Origin: Vibrio sp. 99-70-13A1
Lineage (GTDB): Bacteria > Pseudomonadota > Gammaproteobacteria > Enterobacterales > Vibrionaceae
DNA: 64,000 nucleotides
Direction of reading: 5' to 3'
NCBI RefSeq assembly: GCF_013114625.1
Contig: NZ_VTXD01000007.1
Location: forward strand, 80,327 to 144,326
A model generated the notes under the pieces. It was not told where the DNA came from. It saw nothing but the letters and a program-made list of their open reading frames with translations, and ran no database searches. Below, piece after piece: positions 38,082 through 47,794 of the stretch; within the stretch, counting starts at the first letter, position 1, and each line of letters begins with the position of its first letter. The position numbers and the translations under genes are program-made.

Positions 38082-38115
38082 AAACCGAGTTCACTTTGTG
38101 AATTCGGTTTTTTTA
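38082..38115 (+). terminator. Terminator after fis
   Basis: AAACCGAGTTCAC/GTGAATTCGGTTT stem (one G-U), then a run of T. Confidence 0.9.
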
Positions 38116-38226
38116 TACCTAAAACGAATTGAATGGACAAACATTAGCCAATCTGTGATCCATTAGGATTGATAACCCCCGATTGACCGATATAATGGTT
38201 GATTATTCTTATATTCGGGATGCTAC

Positions 38227-39195
38227 ATGGTTGATATGCAAAGGGAAGAGTGGCTCAGCACCTTGCTAAGCGAACTTCCTGATCGTCATCTGCTGATCGA
38301 TAAGAATGGATTAATCATTGAAAGCTTTGGGCATTTACCCCTTGCTACCGAGACATCTGACACTCGCACTGTCCATTCGCTACTCCCACCAGATCTTGCC
38401 GAACAGCTAATGCAGCATGCATTACACGCTCTAACCTCAGGTGAAATCAAACAGTACCGTTATTCCATTTCGCCATGCCAACATTTACAACTTTCTATTG
38501 AAGAGTTGGAAGCCCTAGGCAATGACGACGAAAAATGGTTTGAATCGACCCTAAAGCCACTGACGCTTGCGAATCGTGAACCTTATATACTCTGGCAGCA
38601 AAAAGACATTACCGAAGCCTACCAGCAAGAAGCGGAGCTAAGAAGGCTCTCTGAAACGGATGAGTTAACTGGTATCTTGAATCGACGCGCATTCTTACTC
38701 GGTCTCGAAAATGAAATGAACCAATCACAAAAGCAAAACGTAGCCTGCTTAATGATTGATATTGACCATTTCAAAGAAATTAATGACCGTGTGGGTCATT
38801 TATCTGGAGATGAAGTAATTACTCAAGTTGCGCATATTTGTCAGCAATCTATTCGTTCGAACGACTATATCGGTCGCTTAGGAGGAGAAGAGTTTGGGAT
38901 CGTGTTACCGAATACCAGTGCAATTGAAGCTTACAGTACCGCAGAAGAGATCAGAACGCGTATAGAATCTACTCCATGCACTGTTGATGGGCATACCATC
39001 TACCCTACAGTAAGCATTGGACTGGCTGAGTTAAACCCAACGGTTACGTCTGTTCGAGAGCTATTGGTTCAAGCAGATAAAGCCATGTACTACTCAAAGC
39101 AAACAGGTCGTAATCAAGTCACTATCTATTATGATAATTTACCGAGTATCAAAATAGATTCGCCTTTAACTGCCAAAATCCTTCAAGCTTCTTAA
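38227..39195 (+). CDS. Diguanylate cyclase with PAS-like N-terminus
   Basis: Makes the second messenger cyclic di-GMP from GTP. The N-terminal 1-130 is PAS-like (LLIDKNGLIIESFG; ILWQQKDITEAYQQEAELRRL), then a short helix and a GGDEF domain (about 143-305). The active site GGEEF is at 219-223 with metal-binding DIDHF near 178-182. An inhibitory I-site RSND at 210-213, five residues before GGEEF, indicates product inhibition. No membrane helix; cytosolic. It is convergent with zntR, with only 5 bp between. The sensed signal is unknown. Confidence 0.92.
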   Translation: MVDMQREEWLSTLLSELPDRHLLIDKNGLIIESFGHLPLATETSDTRTVHSLLPPDLAEQLMQHALHALTSGEIKQYRYSISPCQHLQLSIEELEALGNDDEKWFESTLKPLTLANREPYILWQQKDITEAYQQEAELRRLSETDELTGILNRRAFLLGLENEMNQSQKQNVACLMIDIDHFKEINDRVGHLSGDEVITQVAHICQQSIRSNDYIGRLGGEEFGIVLPNTSAIEAYSTAEEIRTRIESTPCTVDGHTIYPTVSIGLAELNPTVTSVRELLVQADKAMYYSKQTGRNQVTIYYDNLPSIKIDSPLTAKILQAS

Positions 39196-39200
39196 ACTCG

Positions 39201-39641
39201 TTATGTGTGATCGTGTTGGCAGCATGAATCTTCGGTTTCCTCGCTTGCAAACGCTCCTAATATCGAACAGTGGCTCGCATCATCATCCACATGCCCGCAA
39301 CAAGCGTCATTAATTTTCTTCAATGCCGTTCTAATTCTTCCCAATTCTTTAATTTTTTCATCTATCACGACTAACTTCGCAGTCGTAATCGCTTTTACTT
39401 CAGCACAGCTATGCTCAGTTGCCTCTAGTTTTATTTCCAGTAACTCTCTGATTTCATCCAGGCTTAGACCTAGCTCTTTTGCCTTAAGAATGAAGCTAAC
39501 TTGTTTTTGGTTTTCTTCACTATAAATGCGATAACCAGAGTCACTTCTACCCGCAGGTGCAATCAGTTTGTTTTTTTCATAAAAGCGCAATGTATCGGTC
39601 GTAACACCACATCGTTTTGCTAATTCACCAATCTGAAACAT
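39201..39641 (-). CDS. zntR: MerR-family Zn(II)-responsive regulator ZntR
   Basis: Activates zinc-export genes when zinc is high. N-terminal MerR helix-turn-helix FQIGELAKRCGVTTDTLRFYE, a long dimer helix, and a metal-binding C-terminus with Cys-rich CCGHVDD...CSI and a terminal CCQHDHT tail. I prefer ATG 39641 (MFQIGEL, 146 residues), which matches E. coli ZntR's start; an upstream GTG at 39650 would add three residues. No zntA is in the window, so its target lies elsewhere. CadR/PbrR-like metal specificity cannot be excluded. Confidence 0.85.
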   Translation of the reverse strand: MFQIGELAKRCGVTTDTLRFYEKNKLIAPAGRSDSGYRIYSEENQKQVSFILKAKELGLSLDEIRELLEIKLEATEHSCAEVKAITTAKLVVIDEKIKELGRIRTALKKINDACCGHVDDDASHCSILGAFASEETEDSCCQHDHT

Positions 39642-39963
39642 AACTTCCACTCTTTACTCTATCTTCGTCTATTAACCATCTCGTTACTTTTAAAGTTGAA
39701 ATGGCATTTTTTCTAATTAATTTTGAGATGCCAAACGATTGCGCGAGCTTTTTTGTAATAAATTAGTTAGAATCTGCGCCATCAAATTTGGAGTTGGTTA
39801 TCTTATAGATGGATTATAAGAACACCCCAAAGGTCTTTACCAAAACTGACCAATATTTTATCTCTTACTGATACCAAGAATAACCTAAGGTAGGAAGATA
39901 AAAACAAGTTCTTTTTTGGCAAATATCTTTATTTTAACCCCATGAATTTGAGGAAATGGAAGC
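39642..39963. other. zntR-purH divergent intergenic region
   Basis: Holds a PurR operator at 39729-39744 and a probable purH -10 (TAGAAT at 39768-39773, followed by CTGCGCC). It leaves a purH leader of roughly 190 nt, AT-rich, with a small CTTATA/TATAAG hairpin near 39803. I see no riboswitch consensus. Confidence 0.5.
39729..39744. promoter_or_regulatory. PurR operator upstream of purHD
   Basis: TGCCAAACGATTGCGC matches the PurR consensus ACGCAAACGTTTGCGT at 11 of 16 positions, including the core CAAACG-TTGCG. It lies over or next to the -35 region of purH. Confidence 0.75.
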
Positions 39964-41556
39964 ATGAATAACGCTCGTCCAATTCGCCGCGCTCTAATCA
40001 GCGTATCAGACAAAACTGGTATCGTTGAATTTGCACAAGCTCTTGCTAACCGTGGTGTAGATATTCTATCTACCGGTGGCACTGCTCGCCTGCTTGCTGA
40101 AAAAGGCATCTCTGTTACAGAAGTATCTGACTACACTGGTTTCCCAGAAATGATGGATGGCCGTGTTAAGACTCTGCACCCAAAAGTTCATGGTGGTGTT
40201 CTAGGCCGTCGTGGCCAAGATGATGACGTGATGAAAAATCACGGTATCAACCCTATCGATATGGTTGTTGTAAACCTATACCCATTCGCAGAAACCGTTG
40301 CTAAAGAAGGTTGTACCCTTGCTGACGCTGTTGAAAACATCGATATCGGTGGTCCAACAATGGTTCGCTCTGCAGCTAAAAACCACAAAGACGTAACTAT
40401 CGTGGTTAACGCACACGACTACGAGCGTGTTGTGGCTGAAATGGACGCGAACGAGAAGTCGCTAACACTAGAGACTCGCTTCGACCTCGCTATCGCAGCA
40501 TTCGAACACACGGCTTCTTACGACGGCATGATCGCAAACTACTTCGGCACTATGGTTCCTAGCTACGGCGCGAACAAGGAAGGCGATGAAGAGTCTAAAT
40601 TCCCTCGTACATTCAACCAACAGTTCGAGAAAAAACAAGACATGCGCTACGGTGAGAACAGCCACCAAGCAGCAGCATTCTACGTTGAAGCAAACCCTGA
40701 AGAAGCGTCAGTGTCTACTGCTCGCCAAATCCAAGGTAAAGCACTTTCTTACAACAACATCGCTGATACTGACGCAGCACTTGAGTGTGTGAAAGAGTTC
40801 GACCAACCAGCATGTGTGATTGTTAAGCACGCGAACCCATGTGGTGTAGCACTAGGTGAAGACATCCTAGAAGCTTACGACCGTGCATTCAAAACAGACC
40901 CAACGTCTGCATTTGGCGGCATCATTGCATTCAACCGCGAACTAGACGCTGCAACAGCAACGGCTATCACTGAGCGCCAATTCGTTGAAGTTATCATTGC
41001 ACCTTCTGTTTCTGCTGAAGCAGTAGCAATCGTAGCGGCTAAGAAAAACCTTCGCTTGCTTGAGTGTGGTGAGTGGACAACGAAGACGACTGGCTTTGAC
41101 GTGAAACGCGTTAACGGTGGCTTGCTAGTACAAGATCGCGACCAAGGTATGGTGTCTGAAGGTGACCTTAAAGTGGTTTCTAAGCGTCAACCTACGGCTG
41201 AAGAGCTGAAAGATGCACTATTCTGCTGGAAAGTAGCGAAGTACGTTAAATCTAACGCGATTGTTTACTCGAAAGGCGACATGACAGTTGGTGTTGGCGC
41301 TGGCCAAATGAGCCGCGTTTACTCTGCAAAAATCGCAGGCATTAAAGCGGCAGATGAAGGTCTACAGGTTGAAGGTTGTGTAATGGCATCAGATGCATTC
41401 TTCCCATTCCGTGACGGTATCGACGCGGCAGCAGAAGCTGGCATCAAGTGTGTTATCCAACCGGGCGGTTCTATGCGTGATGACGAAGTTATCGCAGCAG
41501 CAGACGAACATGGCATGGCGATGATCTTTACTGGCATGCGTCACTTCCGCCACTAA
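39964..41556 (+). CDS. purH: Bifunctional AICAR transformylase/IMP cyclohydrolase
   Basis: Catalyses the last two steps of de novo IMP synthesis. The N-terminal MGS-like cyclohydrolase domain (about 1-150) has [26 protein letters not shown] and [14 protein letters not shown]. The C-terminal transformylase has [27 protein letters not shown] and the [11 protein letters not shown] motif. The 530 residues match the family. Ribosome site GAGGAAA. It is the first gene of purHD and has a PurR operator upstream. Confidence 0.98.
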   Translation: MNNARPIRRALISVSDKTGIVEFAQALANRGVDILSTGGTARLLAEKGISVTEVSDYTGFPEMMDGRVKTLHPKVHGGVLGRRGQDDDVMKNHGINPIDMVVVNLYPFAETVAKEGCTLADAVENIDIGGPTMVRSAAKNHKDVTIVVNAHDYERVVAEMDANEKSLTLETRFDLAIAAFEHTASYDGMIANYFGTMVPSYGANKEGDEESKFPRTFNQQFEKKQDMRYGENSHQAAAFYVEANPEEASVSTARQIQGKALSYNNIADTDAALECVKEFDQPACVIVKHANPCGVALGEDILEAYDRAFKTDPTSAFGGIIAFNRELDAATATAITERQFVEVIIAPSVSAEAVAIVAAKKNLRLLECGEWTTKTTGFDVKRVNGGLLVQDRDQGMVSEGDLKVVSKRQPTAEELKDALFCWKVAKYVKSNAIVYSKGDMTVGVGAGQMSRVYSAKIAGIKAADEGLQVEGCVMASDAFFPFRDGIDAAAEAGIKCVIQPGGSMRDDEVIAAADEHGMAMIFTGMRHFRH

Positions 41557-41591
41557 TCGAACAGGTTTATCCCAACGATTAAACAATTATC

Positions 41592-41617
41592 AAGCCTCTC
41601 TATTTTGAGGGGCTTTT
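41592..41617 (+). terminator. Weak terminator/attenuator between purH and purD
   Basis: AAGCCTCTC/GAGGGGCTT (one G-U), 6-nt loop, then TT only. Probably permits readthrough into purD. Confidence 0.5.
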
Positions 41618-41644
41618 AAGAATTTAGAACTTTAGGATTGAAAC

Positions 41645-42934
41645 ATGAATGTATTGATTATCGGTGCCGGCGGTCGTGAGCACGCACTAGGTTGGAAGGC
41701 AGCACAAAACCCAAACGTTGAAACGGTATTCATTGCCCCAGGTAACGCAGGAACCGCGCTTGAGCCTAAACTTGAAAACGTAAACATCGGCGTTGAAGAC
41801 ATCGCGGGTTTAGTCGCGTTTGCTCAAGAGAAAAAAATCGAACTGACTATCGTTGGCCCTGAAGCACCATTAGTTATTGGTGTGGTTGATGCATTCCGCG
41901 AAGTCGACCTTCCAATCTTTGGTCCAACTCAAGCAGCAGCACAACTTGAAGGCTCTAAAGCATTCACCAAAGACTTTTTAGCTCGTCATGAGATCCCAAC
42001 AGGCTACTACTCAAACTTCACTGAGATTGAACCAGCACTCGCTTACGTACGCGAGCAAGGCGCTCCAATCGTAGTAAAAGCTGACGGCCTTGCCGCAGGT
42101 AAAGGTGTTATCGTTGCGATGACTCTTGAAGAAGCTGAAGACGCAATCAAAGACATGCTAGCGGGTAACGCATTTGGCGAAGCAGGCAGCCGCGTAGTGA
42201 TCGAAGAGTTCCTTGAAGGCGAAGAAGCAAGCTTCATTGTAATGGTTGACGGTTCTAGCGTACTTCCTATGGCCACCAGCCAAGACCACAAACGTGTTGG
42301 CGACAAAGATACAGGTCCTAACACGGGCGGCATGGGTGCTTACTCCCCAGCTCCTGTGGTTACTCCAGAAATCCACAACCGTATCCTTGAAGAAGTTATC
42401 TACCCAACGGTACGTGGTATGGATGCAGAAGGCGCACCTTACACAGGTTTCCTTTACGCGGGTCTAATGATCGATGCTGATGGCACACCAAAAGTTATCG
42501 AATACAACTGCCGCTTCGGTGACCCGGAAACGCAACCAATTATGATGCGTATGGAATCAGACCTTGTTGAGCTATGTCTAATGGCTGTTAACGAGAAGCT
42601 AGACGAAGCAGAATCTAAATGGGATCCTCGCGCTTCTATCGGTGTTGTTCTTGCCGCTGGCGGTTACCCTGCTGATTACGCAAAAGGTGACGTAATTTCA
42701 TTACCAACAAGCGACGTTGAAGGTCAAAAAATCTTCCACGCGGGTACTACTAATAACGAAGCTGGCGACGTTGTGACAAACGGCGGTCGTGTACTTTGTG
42801 CAACAGCATTAGGTAATACGGTTTCTGAAGCTCAGGAGCGCGCCTACGCCTTAACTAAGCAAGTTAGCTGGAATGGTATGTTTCATCGTAATGACATTGG
42901 TTACCGTGCGATTGCTCGCGAGCAAGAGTCATAG
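41645..42934 (+). CDS. purD: Phosphoribosylamine-glycine ligase (GAR synthetase)
   Basis: ATP-grasp enzyme for step two of purine synthesis, joining glycine to phosphoribosylamine. Motifs: VLIIGAGGREHALGWKA, GPEAPLVIGVVD, IVVKADGLAAGKGVIVA (ATP site), DHKRVGDKDTGPNTGGMGAYSP and EYNCRFGDPETQ. The 429 residues match E. coli PurD. 88 bp after purH and usually co-transcribed with it; PurR control is expected from the upstream operator. Confidence 0.98.
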   Translation: MNVLIIGAGGREHALGWKAAQNPNVETVFIAPGNAGTALEPKLENVNIGVEDIAGLVAFAQEKKIELTIVGPEAPLVIGVVDAFREVDLPIFGPTQAAAQLEGSKAFTKDFLARHEIPTGYYSNFTEIEPALAYVREQGAPIVVKADGLAAGKGVIVAMTLEEAEDAIKDMLAGNAFGEAGSRVVIEEFLEGEEASFIVMVDGSSVLPMATSQDHKRVGDKDTGPNTGGMGAYSPAPVVTPEIHNRILEEVIYPTVRGMDAEGAPYTGFLYAGLMIDADGTPKVIEYNCRFGDPETQPIMMRMESDLVELCLMAVNEKLDEAESKWDPRASIGVVLAAGGYPADYAKGDVISLPTSDVEGQKIFHAGTTNNEAGDVVTNGGRVLCATALGNTVSEAQERAYALTKQVSWNGMFHRNDIGYRAIAREQES

Positions 42935-42957
42935 AGATAAGAGAATACTCTCTAAAA

Positions 42958-42988
42958 TAAAAAAGGTGCAGACATGCACCTTTTTTTT
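42958..42988. terminator. Bidirectional terminator between purD and the DUF1481 gene
   Basis: AAAAAAGGTGCA-GACA-TGCACCTTTTTT, symmetrical between convergent genes. Confidence 0.93.
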
Positions 42989-43020
42989 ATTGCCAAAATC
43001 GAGTCAAACGGTTTGCTTAA

Positions 43021-43719
43021 TTATTGCGACAAAAGTTCTGGTCGGGAAATACAATCTTGGCTGTCTTCCGATAGCATGAGTAATTCTTCAACTGACACTT
43101 TGTTTAAATATTTACGCCCCAGAAAAGCAGCATAACTATCCACACTTGCTAAACGGTCAATAACAAAGCTAGGCAACGTTTGGTTGAATTCTAAATTCTC
43201 AAATTCTGTTCCTGAACACGTCTCGAATGTTTTTCCATCCCAATAACCTTGCATCAGCTCTAAACCATCGTCATTTTGCTTTGTGGTGTTATCAATGACA
43301 GATTGCGCTTCTTTTTGATAACGCTGTAATTGAACAGGTTGGATTGGTAGAACTCGGCCATCAATACGATATTGCTGGTAAACCGCCTCACCCGTTTTAT
43401 TGAAACGGATATGGACTCGATAAGGTACTAAAGTATTTGAAGTGTCTCGTTGCTTTCCTTCGCGGACTAGTTCTCTGAGCTCACCCTCTTTCCAACTGTA
43501 ATCACTTTTGTACCAACCATAGTCACCCACAACAACATAATCAGAAGCAGTGTGAGGGTTAGTTAATTTATTGGTGATCCAGTAGAAACTGGTTGCATCG
43601 CCCATCACTTGTCCACCGGTGAAGGTTTCAAATTGTTCAAGGTTTTGACGAGGATTGGATGAAGAGCACCCAAGAAGAAATGTCGATAATAGTGAAGCTA
43701 AGAGAAATGCTTTTTTCAT
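43021..43719 (-). CDS. DUF1481 (YjaH-like) lipoprotein
   Basis: 232 residues. Signal sequence MKKAFLLASLLSTFLLGCSS ends in a lipobox (LLGC), so the mature protein begins at Cys18 and is membrane-anchored. The remainder is a soluble domain with no recognised catalytic motif. Position next to hupA, downstream on the same strand, matches E. coli yjaH. A hairpin between them suggests only partial readthrough from hupA. Function unknown. Confidence 0.85.
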   Translation of the reverse strand: MKKAFLLASLLSTFLLGCSSSNPRQNLEQFETFTGGQVMGDATSFYWITNKLTNPHTASDYVVVGDYGWYKSDYSWKEGELRELVREGKQRDTSNTLVPYRVHIRFNKTGEAVYQQYRIDGRVLPIQPVQLQRYQKEAQSVIDNTTKQNDDGLELMQGYWDGKTFETCSGTEFENLEFNQTLPSFVIDRLASVDSYAAFLGRKYLNKVSVEELLMLSEDSQDCISRPELLSQ

Positions 43720-43721
43720 AA

Positions 43722-43763
43722 AACCTGTACCGAGGTGAGAAATAGACTACCTCGGTACAGTTT
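43722..43763 (-). terminator. Terminator after hupA
   Basis: Long stem CTGTACCGAGGT/ACCTCGGTACAG, 12-nt loop, then TTTTAT on the minus strand. It lies between hupA and the DUF1481 gene. Confidence 0.8.
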
Positions 43764-43766
43764 AGA

Positions 43767-44039
43767 TTATTTCACTGAATCTTTCAGTGCTTTACCAGCA
43801 ACAAATGCAGGAACATTTGCAGCAGCGATTTGGATCTCATCGCCAGTTTTTGGATTACGGCCTGTACGAGCTGCACGGTGGTTTACTTTGAAAGTACCAA
43901 AACCAATTAGCTGAACTTGCTCGCCATCTTTAAGTGTATCAGTCACACCACCAAGGGTCGCTTCTAGAGCTGCTTTAGCTTGAGCTTTAGAAAGGTCCGC
44001 TTTTTCAGCAATAAAGTCGATTAATTGAGTCTTGTTCAT
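43767..44039 (-). CDS. hupA: DNA-binding protein HU, alpha subunit
   Basis: 90-residue histone-like protein that bends and compacts DNA. N-terminal [20 protein letters not shown] dimer helices, then the beta-arm with the IHF/HU signature [21 protein letters not shown] and C-terminal [15 protein letters not shown]. The gene order hupA-DUF1481 near DUF416, hemE, nudC and rsd is the same as in E. coli, which supports the alpha paralogue. High codon bias. Confidence 0.95.
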   Translation of the reverse strand: MNKTQLIDFIAEKADLSKAQAKAALEATLGGVTDTLKDGEQVQLIGFGTFKVNHRAARTGRNPKTGDEIQIAAANVPAFVAGKALKDSVK

Positions 44040-44307
44040 TTAGGTTTCCCTTCTCTGTATTTTTAAATTCAATTCACTCTAAAACAAAAATGCCCTGTCT
44101 GGCAAAGGTTTGTCACCAATCTTTAGCTCTAATGCCGTAGTTTTAGCCATAATATGAGTAATAACTCACAATTTGTTACCTATTTCTTCCCGCCAGCCCT
44201 TATCTAAAGGGGCTTTAAGCGAAAATAATTGATGTCCGAAAAACAATTTGTTCTCTATAATCCAGGGTGAATCGCTGTTAAAGCGTACAATCTAATTAAG
44301 GGCAAAC

Positions 44308-45423
44308 ATGCTGCTGCTAACTATCTACATTTCCGTTGCTATCGGGATTTCTTTTATCTGTTCTGTTTTAGAAGCAGTACTACTTAGTATTAGTCCGAGC
44401 TACATTGCTCAGCTAAAACAAAAAGAGCACCCTGCAGCAGAATCTTTAGGTAAGCTTAAAACTGATATCGACCGTCCACTTGCATCTATCCTAACTCTCA
44501 ACACCATCGCCCATACTATTGGCGCGGCAACCGCAGGTGCACAAGCTGCTGTGGTATTTGGTAGCCAATGGCTAGGCGTTTTCTCAGCCGTGCTGACTTT
44601 AGCTATTTTGGTTCTATCTGAAATTGTACCTAAAACCATTGGTGCAACGTACTGGCGCCAGCTAGCTCCAATGTCAGCGACTGTTTTACGCTGGATGGTC
44701 TTTTTCTTAACACCGTTTGTTTGGTTCTCTGAGCAAATCACTAAGCGCCTTGCTAGAGGTCATCAACAGCCAAAAATGCGTGATGAACTTTCTGCGATGG
44801 CGATTTTGGCAAGAGAAAGTGGTGAGTTCGCTGAAGGTGAATCTAAAATCCTAAGTAACTTACTTGGTATTCAAGATGTGGCTGTGACGCACGTGATGAC
44901 ACCAAGACCGGTTGTATTTCGCGTTGATGCAGAGATGACTATTGATGCGTTCTTAGAGCAACACAAAGACACACCGTTCTCTCGACCTCTTGTGTTTGAT
45001 GAGCAAAGTGACAATATCATTGGCTTTGTTCACCGCTTAGAGCTATTTCGCTTACAACAAGCGGGCTGCGGTCAGAAGAAGCTAGGCGAAGTGATGCGTC
45101 CTATTCACGTCCTTCTCAACAACTTAGGTCTAGTTAAAGCATTTGACCAGATGATGGCTAACCGCTTGCAACTTGCTCTTGTCGTTGACGAATATGGCAC
45201 GGTCCAAGGCATTATTACGCTGGAGGATATCTTTGAACATCTGCTAGGTGAAGAGATCGTCGATGAAGCTGATAAGAATACCGACATGCAAGAGCTTGCT
45301 TTCCAACGCTGGGAAAACTGGAAAGAAACACACGGAGTGATTGAGAGCCGTGATGATGACGAAGATGAAGTCATTAAAGAGAAATCCACAGAAGTGAAAG
45401 ACTCTCCTGAGACATCAAAATAA
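44308..45423 (+). CDS. CNNM/CBS-domain membrane protein (DUF21 family)
   Basis: 371 residues. The N-terminal DUF21/CNNM membrane domain (about 1-160, three or four helices) has EAVLLSISPSYIAQLK, TLNTIAHTIGAATAGAQA and LVLSEIVPKTIGATYW. A CBS pair (about 200-325) has VMTPRPVVFRVDAEMTI and VVDEYGTVQGIITLEDIFEHLLG. The C-terminal HlyC/CorC transporter-associated domain is absent; instead there is an acidic tail. The family is linked to Mg/Co export or metal homeostasis, with hemolysin only as a legacy name. Divergent from hupA. Confidence 0.88.
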   Translation: MLLLTIYISVAIGISFICSVLEAVLLSISPSYIAQLKQKEHPAAESLGKLKTDIDRPLASILTLNTIAHTIGAATAGAQAAVVFGSQWLGVFSAVLTLAILVLSEIVPKTIGATYWRQLAPMSATVLRWMVFFLTPFVWFSEQITKRLARGHQQPKMRDELSAMAILARESGEFAEGESKILSNLLGIQDVAVTHVMTPRPVVFRVDAEMTIDAFLEQHKDTPFSRPLVFDEQSDNIIGFVHRLELFRLQQAGCGQKKLGEVMRPIHVLLNNLGLVKAFDQMMANRLQLALVVDEYGTVQGIITLEDIFEHLLGEEIVDEADKNTDMQELAFQRWENWKETHGVIESRDDDEDEVIKEKSTEVKDSPETSK

Positions 45424-45428
45424 GAATA

Positions 45429-45457
45429 CAAAAAAGGCTCCCATCGGAGCCTTTTTT
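45429..45457. terminator. Bidirectional terminator between CNNM and DUF416 genes
   Basis: AAAAAAGGCTCC-CATC-GGAGCCTTTTTT. Confidence 0.93.
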
Positions 45458-45477
45458 ATTAGTAAGAACAGCCTGAC

Positions 45478-46071
45478 TTATAATGTCACACCGATATTAC
45501 TAACAGGGTCTTCACGTAACTCTAAACGTAAATCTTTAATCAAATCGATATCACGTTCTGTCGTTTCACGTAATGGGCGGAAAATAGCCCACTGGACATC
45601 CCACTCTTCACAAACGGCTTCATTCTCTTTCTGATTCTCATTTGTGATTTCATCAGAGCCTTGAGCAAATTCTAAATCAGCGACTGTTTTAACTGACTGC
45701 TGGCTCAATTTAATCATTGATTCAAACAAAAAATCTCTGTCTAACAGACCATGAAGTAAGGTCGATAAGCCTTGGCAAGCATCCATAGCTGGATAGACTC
45801 CATAGAAATCAAAATCATCGGAGCTAGGGAACAACTCTTCCACTTTCTCCAATTGGCGTTCAAAATTTACTTTCGCCGTTTTAACAGTCAAGATTTCCCA
45901 AACACTGTCTAATACATCACGATAAATGCGCGCTTCAGCAAATTTTGTATTCTCACAAAACATGGCATAGTTAGGGTACATACGCTCACATAAGCACGCC
46001 ATGAAGGTGATTTGTTGCCAAGGTTCTAACTTTTCAAGACGAACCTGCAGTGGATTCTGTAGCATAGTCAC
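45478..46071 (-). CDS. DUF416 (YjaG) family protein
   Basis: 197 residues, cytosolic, helical, acidic. Sequence such as LEKLEPWQQITFMACLCERMYPNYAMF and YPAMDACQGLSTLLHGLLDRD is typical of YjaG. No function is established. In E. coli yjaG lies between nfi and hupA; here the order near hupA and hemE is kept, with a CNNM gene and two plus-strand genes inserted around it. Confidence 0.88.
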   Translation of the reverse strand: MTMLQNPLQVRLEKLEPWQQITFMACLCERMYPNYAMFCENTKFAEARIYRDVLDSVWEILTVKTAKVNFERQLEKVEELFPSSDDFDFYGVYPAMDACQGLSTLLHGLLDRDFLFESMIKLSQQSVKTVADLEFAQGSDEITNENQKENEAVCEEWDVQWAIFRPLRETTERDIDLIKDLRLELREDPVSNIGVTL

Positions 46072-46136
46072 TCAATAATTGCAGAAAAAGACAGCGGAAG
46101 TGTACTTGATAAACTCTAGGGAAAAAAGGTAGGTCT

Positions 46137-47063
46137 ATGAACAATTTCACGAATAAGCTCTATATTGCTACGGAACATGATGAGACCTATACACAGCTCA
46201 TTCAAAACCAAGATTTACCGGACCTTGAGATCTGTTCATTACCCGAAGAAGCACAAATAGTGTTGGCTTCTCCTCCACTTGTTACCTCTATCTTAGACGA
46301 CTTTTCGCAACTCGACTGGCTACAAAGTACTTATGCTGGAATTAATGCGCTCACTGAGCCAACTCTTCGTCAGGATTACACACTAACGAATGTTCGGGGA
46401 ATATTTGGCCCTGCTATTGCCGAGTATGTTCTCGGTTATAGCATTCATCATTACCGCCACTTCCAGATTTACCACCAGCAGCAAGAAGAACGTCAGTGGC
46501 AACCTCATTTATATACCTCATTAACAGGTAAGGTGATGGTTATCTTAGGCACCGGGTCCATCGGTAGTCATTTAGCTCAGGCTGCCTCTGCTTTAGGCAT
46601 TCATACTATTGGCATTAATCGTACTGGTATCCCCTCTAAGAGCTTAAGCTTTAAAGATACGTTCCATATTAATGAGATTAAAGCGGCTTTAGAACAAGCT
46701 GACATCGTGGTAAACACTTTACCTGCCACTCCAGATACTCAATATCTACTTAATGAACAAACATTGGGCTTCTGTAGAAGTTGTTTGCTCTTTAACGTAG
46801 GTAGAGGAAGCTCTCTGGATAATAAAGCCTTGTTATTAGCGTTAAAAAATCGCTGGGTAGATCATGCTTTCCTAGATGTATTCGAGCAAGAACCCCTTTC
46901 TGCCGAGCACCCTTTTTGGGGGATACCAAAAATCACAATCACACCACATATTGCTGCACTCAGCGAACCACGTCAGGTTATCAATATTTTCGCTAAAAAC
47001 TACCAATTATGGCGAGATGGTTTTCAGCTCAATAACCTTATCGATTTTGATAAAGGCTATTAA
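46137..47063 (+). CDS. D-2-hydroxyacid dehydrogenase (NAD-binding)
   Basis: 308-residue member of the D-isomer-specific 2-hydroxyacid dehydrogenase family. Rossmann motif VILGTGSIGSHLAQ near 135, then VVNTLPATPDTQYLL, catalytic-Arg block FNVGRGSSLDNKALL, Glu in DVFEQEPLS and His in ITPHIAALS. It resembles glyoxylate/hydroxypyruvate reductases (GhrA type), but the substrate is not settled. Followed by a glycosylase-like gene at 40 bp, perhaps in the same transcript. Confidence 0.85.
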   Translation: MNNFTNKLYIATEHDETYTQLIQNQDLPDLEICSLPEEAQIVLASPPLVTSILDDFSQLDWLQSTYAGINALTEPTLRQDYTLTNVRGIFGPAIAEYVLGYSIHHYRHFQIYHQQQEERQWQPHLYTSLTGKVMVILGTGSIGSHLAQAASALGIHTIGINRTGIPSKSLSFKDTFHINEIKAALEQADIVVNTLPATPDTQYLLNEQTLGFCRSCLLFNVGRGSSLDNKALLLALKNRWVDHAFLDVFEQEPLSAEHPFWGIPKITITPHIAALSEPRQVINIFAKNYQLWRDGFQLNNLIDFDKGY

Positions 47064-47103
47064 CGTTTAAGAAGCGCTATGACTAATTCGACGATGAAGG
47101 CTT

Positions 47104-47694
47104 ATGTTTGACGATCTTATTACAGAAATTCGCTCGTGCCAGGCTTGTGAACCAGAGTTGCAACTTGGAGCTAATCCAATCATTCAAGCACACCCTGACG
47201 CGACTCTACTCATCATAGGGCAAGCTCCAGGGGTGAAAGTGCATGAATCATCAATCCCATGGAATGATGCCAGCGGTGAGCGATTGAGAGCGTGGTTAAA
47301 AATAGATAAAGCGACTTTTTACGATTCACATAAAGTCGCAATCGTTCCTATGGGACTTTGCTATCCAGGTAAAGGAAAGAGCGGCGACCTTCCTCCAAGA
47401 AAAGAATGTGCGCCCTTATGGCACAAGCGGGTACTTGAGTGTTTGCCAAATATAAAAATGACATTGCTTATTGGTCAATATGCGCAGCAACATTATTTGG
47501 ATGAAAAGCCAAACACACTGACAGATACCGTAAAACAATGGCACAAATGGGCGCCAAATTATGTCCCTCTCCCCCACCCTTCGCCACGTAATAATATCTG
47601 GCTTAAAAAAAACCCATGGTTTGAGAGTGACATCATTCCTTATATCAAAAAGCACATCTCAGAGCATTTGGCCTACCATGATCCAAATACCTAG
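47104..47694 (+). CDS. Uracil-DNA glycosylase family protein
   Basis: 196 residues with the UDG superfamily fold: IIGQAPGVKVHESSIPWNDASGERLRAWL (motif GQAPG and the S/D-G-RLR region) and C-terminal PLPHPSPRNNIWLKKNPWF (HPSPRN motif). N-terminal RSCQAC resembles the Cys pair of Fe-S UDGs, but the remaining cysteines of family 4 are not clearly present. It may excise uracil or another base, or bind DNA without activity; uncertain. It follows the dehydrogenase gene. Confidence 0.78.
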   Translation: MFDDLITEIRSCQACEPELQLGANPIIQAHPDATLLIIGQAPGVKVHESSIPWNDASGERLRAWLKIDKATFYDSHKVAIVPMGLCYPGKGKSGDLPPRKECAPLWHKRVLECLPNIKMTLLIGQYAQQHYLDEKPNTLTDTVKQWHKWAPNYVPLPHPSPRNNIWLKKNPWFESDIIPYIKKHISEHLAYHDPNT

Positions 47695-47743
47695 CAGCTA
47701 AATAGCTAAATTATACAAATACTAAATGCCGATAATAGGTAAT

Positions 47744-47776
47744 AAAAAAGCGCTGCGGGTTGCCCGGCAGCGCTTT
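47744..47776 (-). terminator. Terminator after hemE
   Basis: AAAGCGCTGC-CGGG / CCCG-GCAGCGCTTT with one bulge, followed by T residues on the minus strand. Confidence 0.88.
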
Positions 47777-47794
47777 CAATAATCTTACTCAGAA

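Noticed and set aside
39775..39963. Purine riboswitch in the purH leader
   Set aside because: Leader is AT-rich with only a small hairpin; no conserved three-way-junction motif seen, and a PurR operator already explains control.
44194..44220. AGCCCTT/AAGGGGCT hairpin upstream of the CNNM gene as a small-RNA terminator
   Set aside because: Has a bulge, no T run and no clear upstream promoter.
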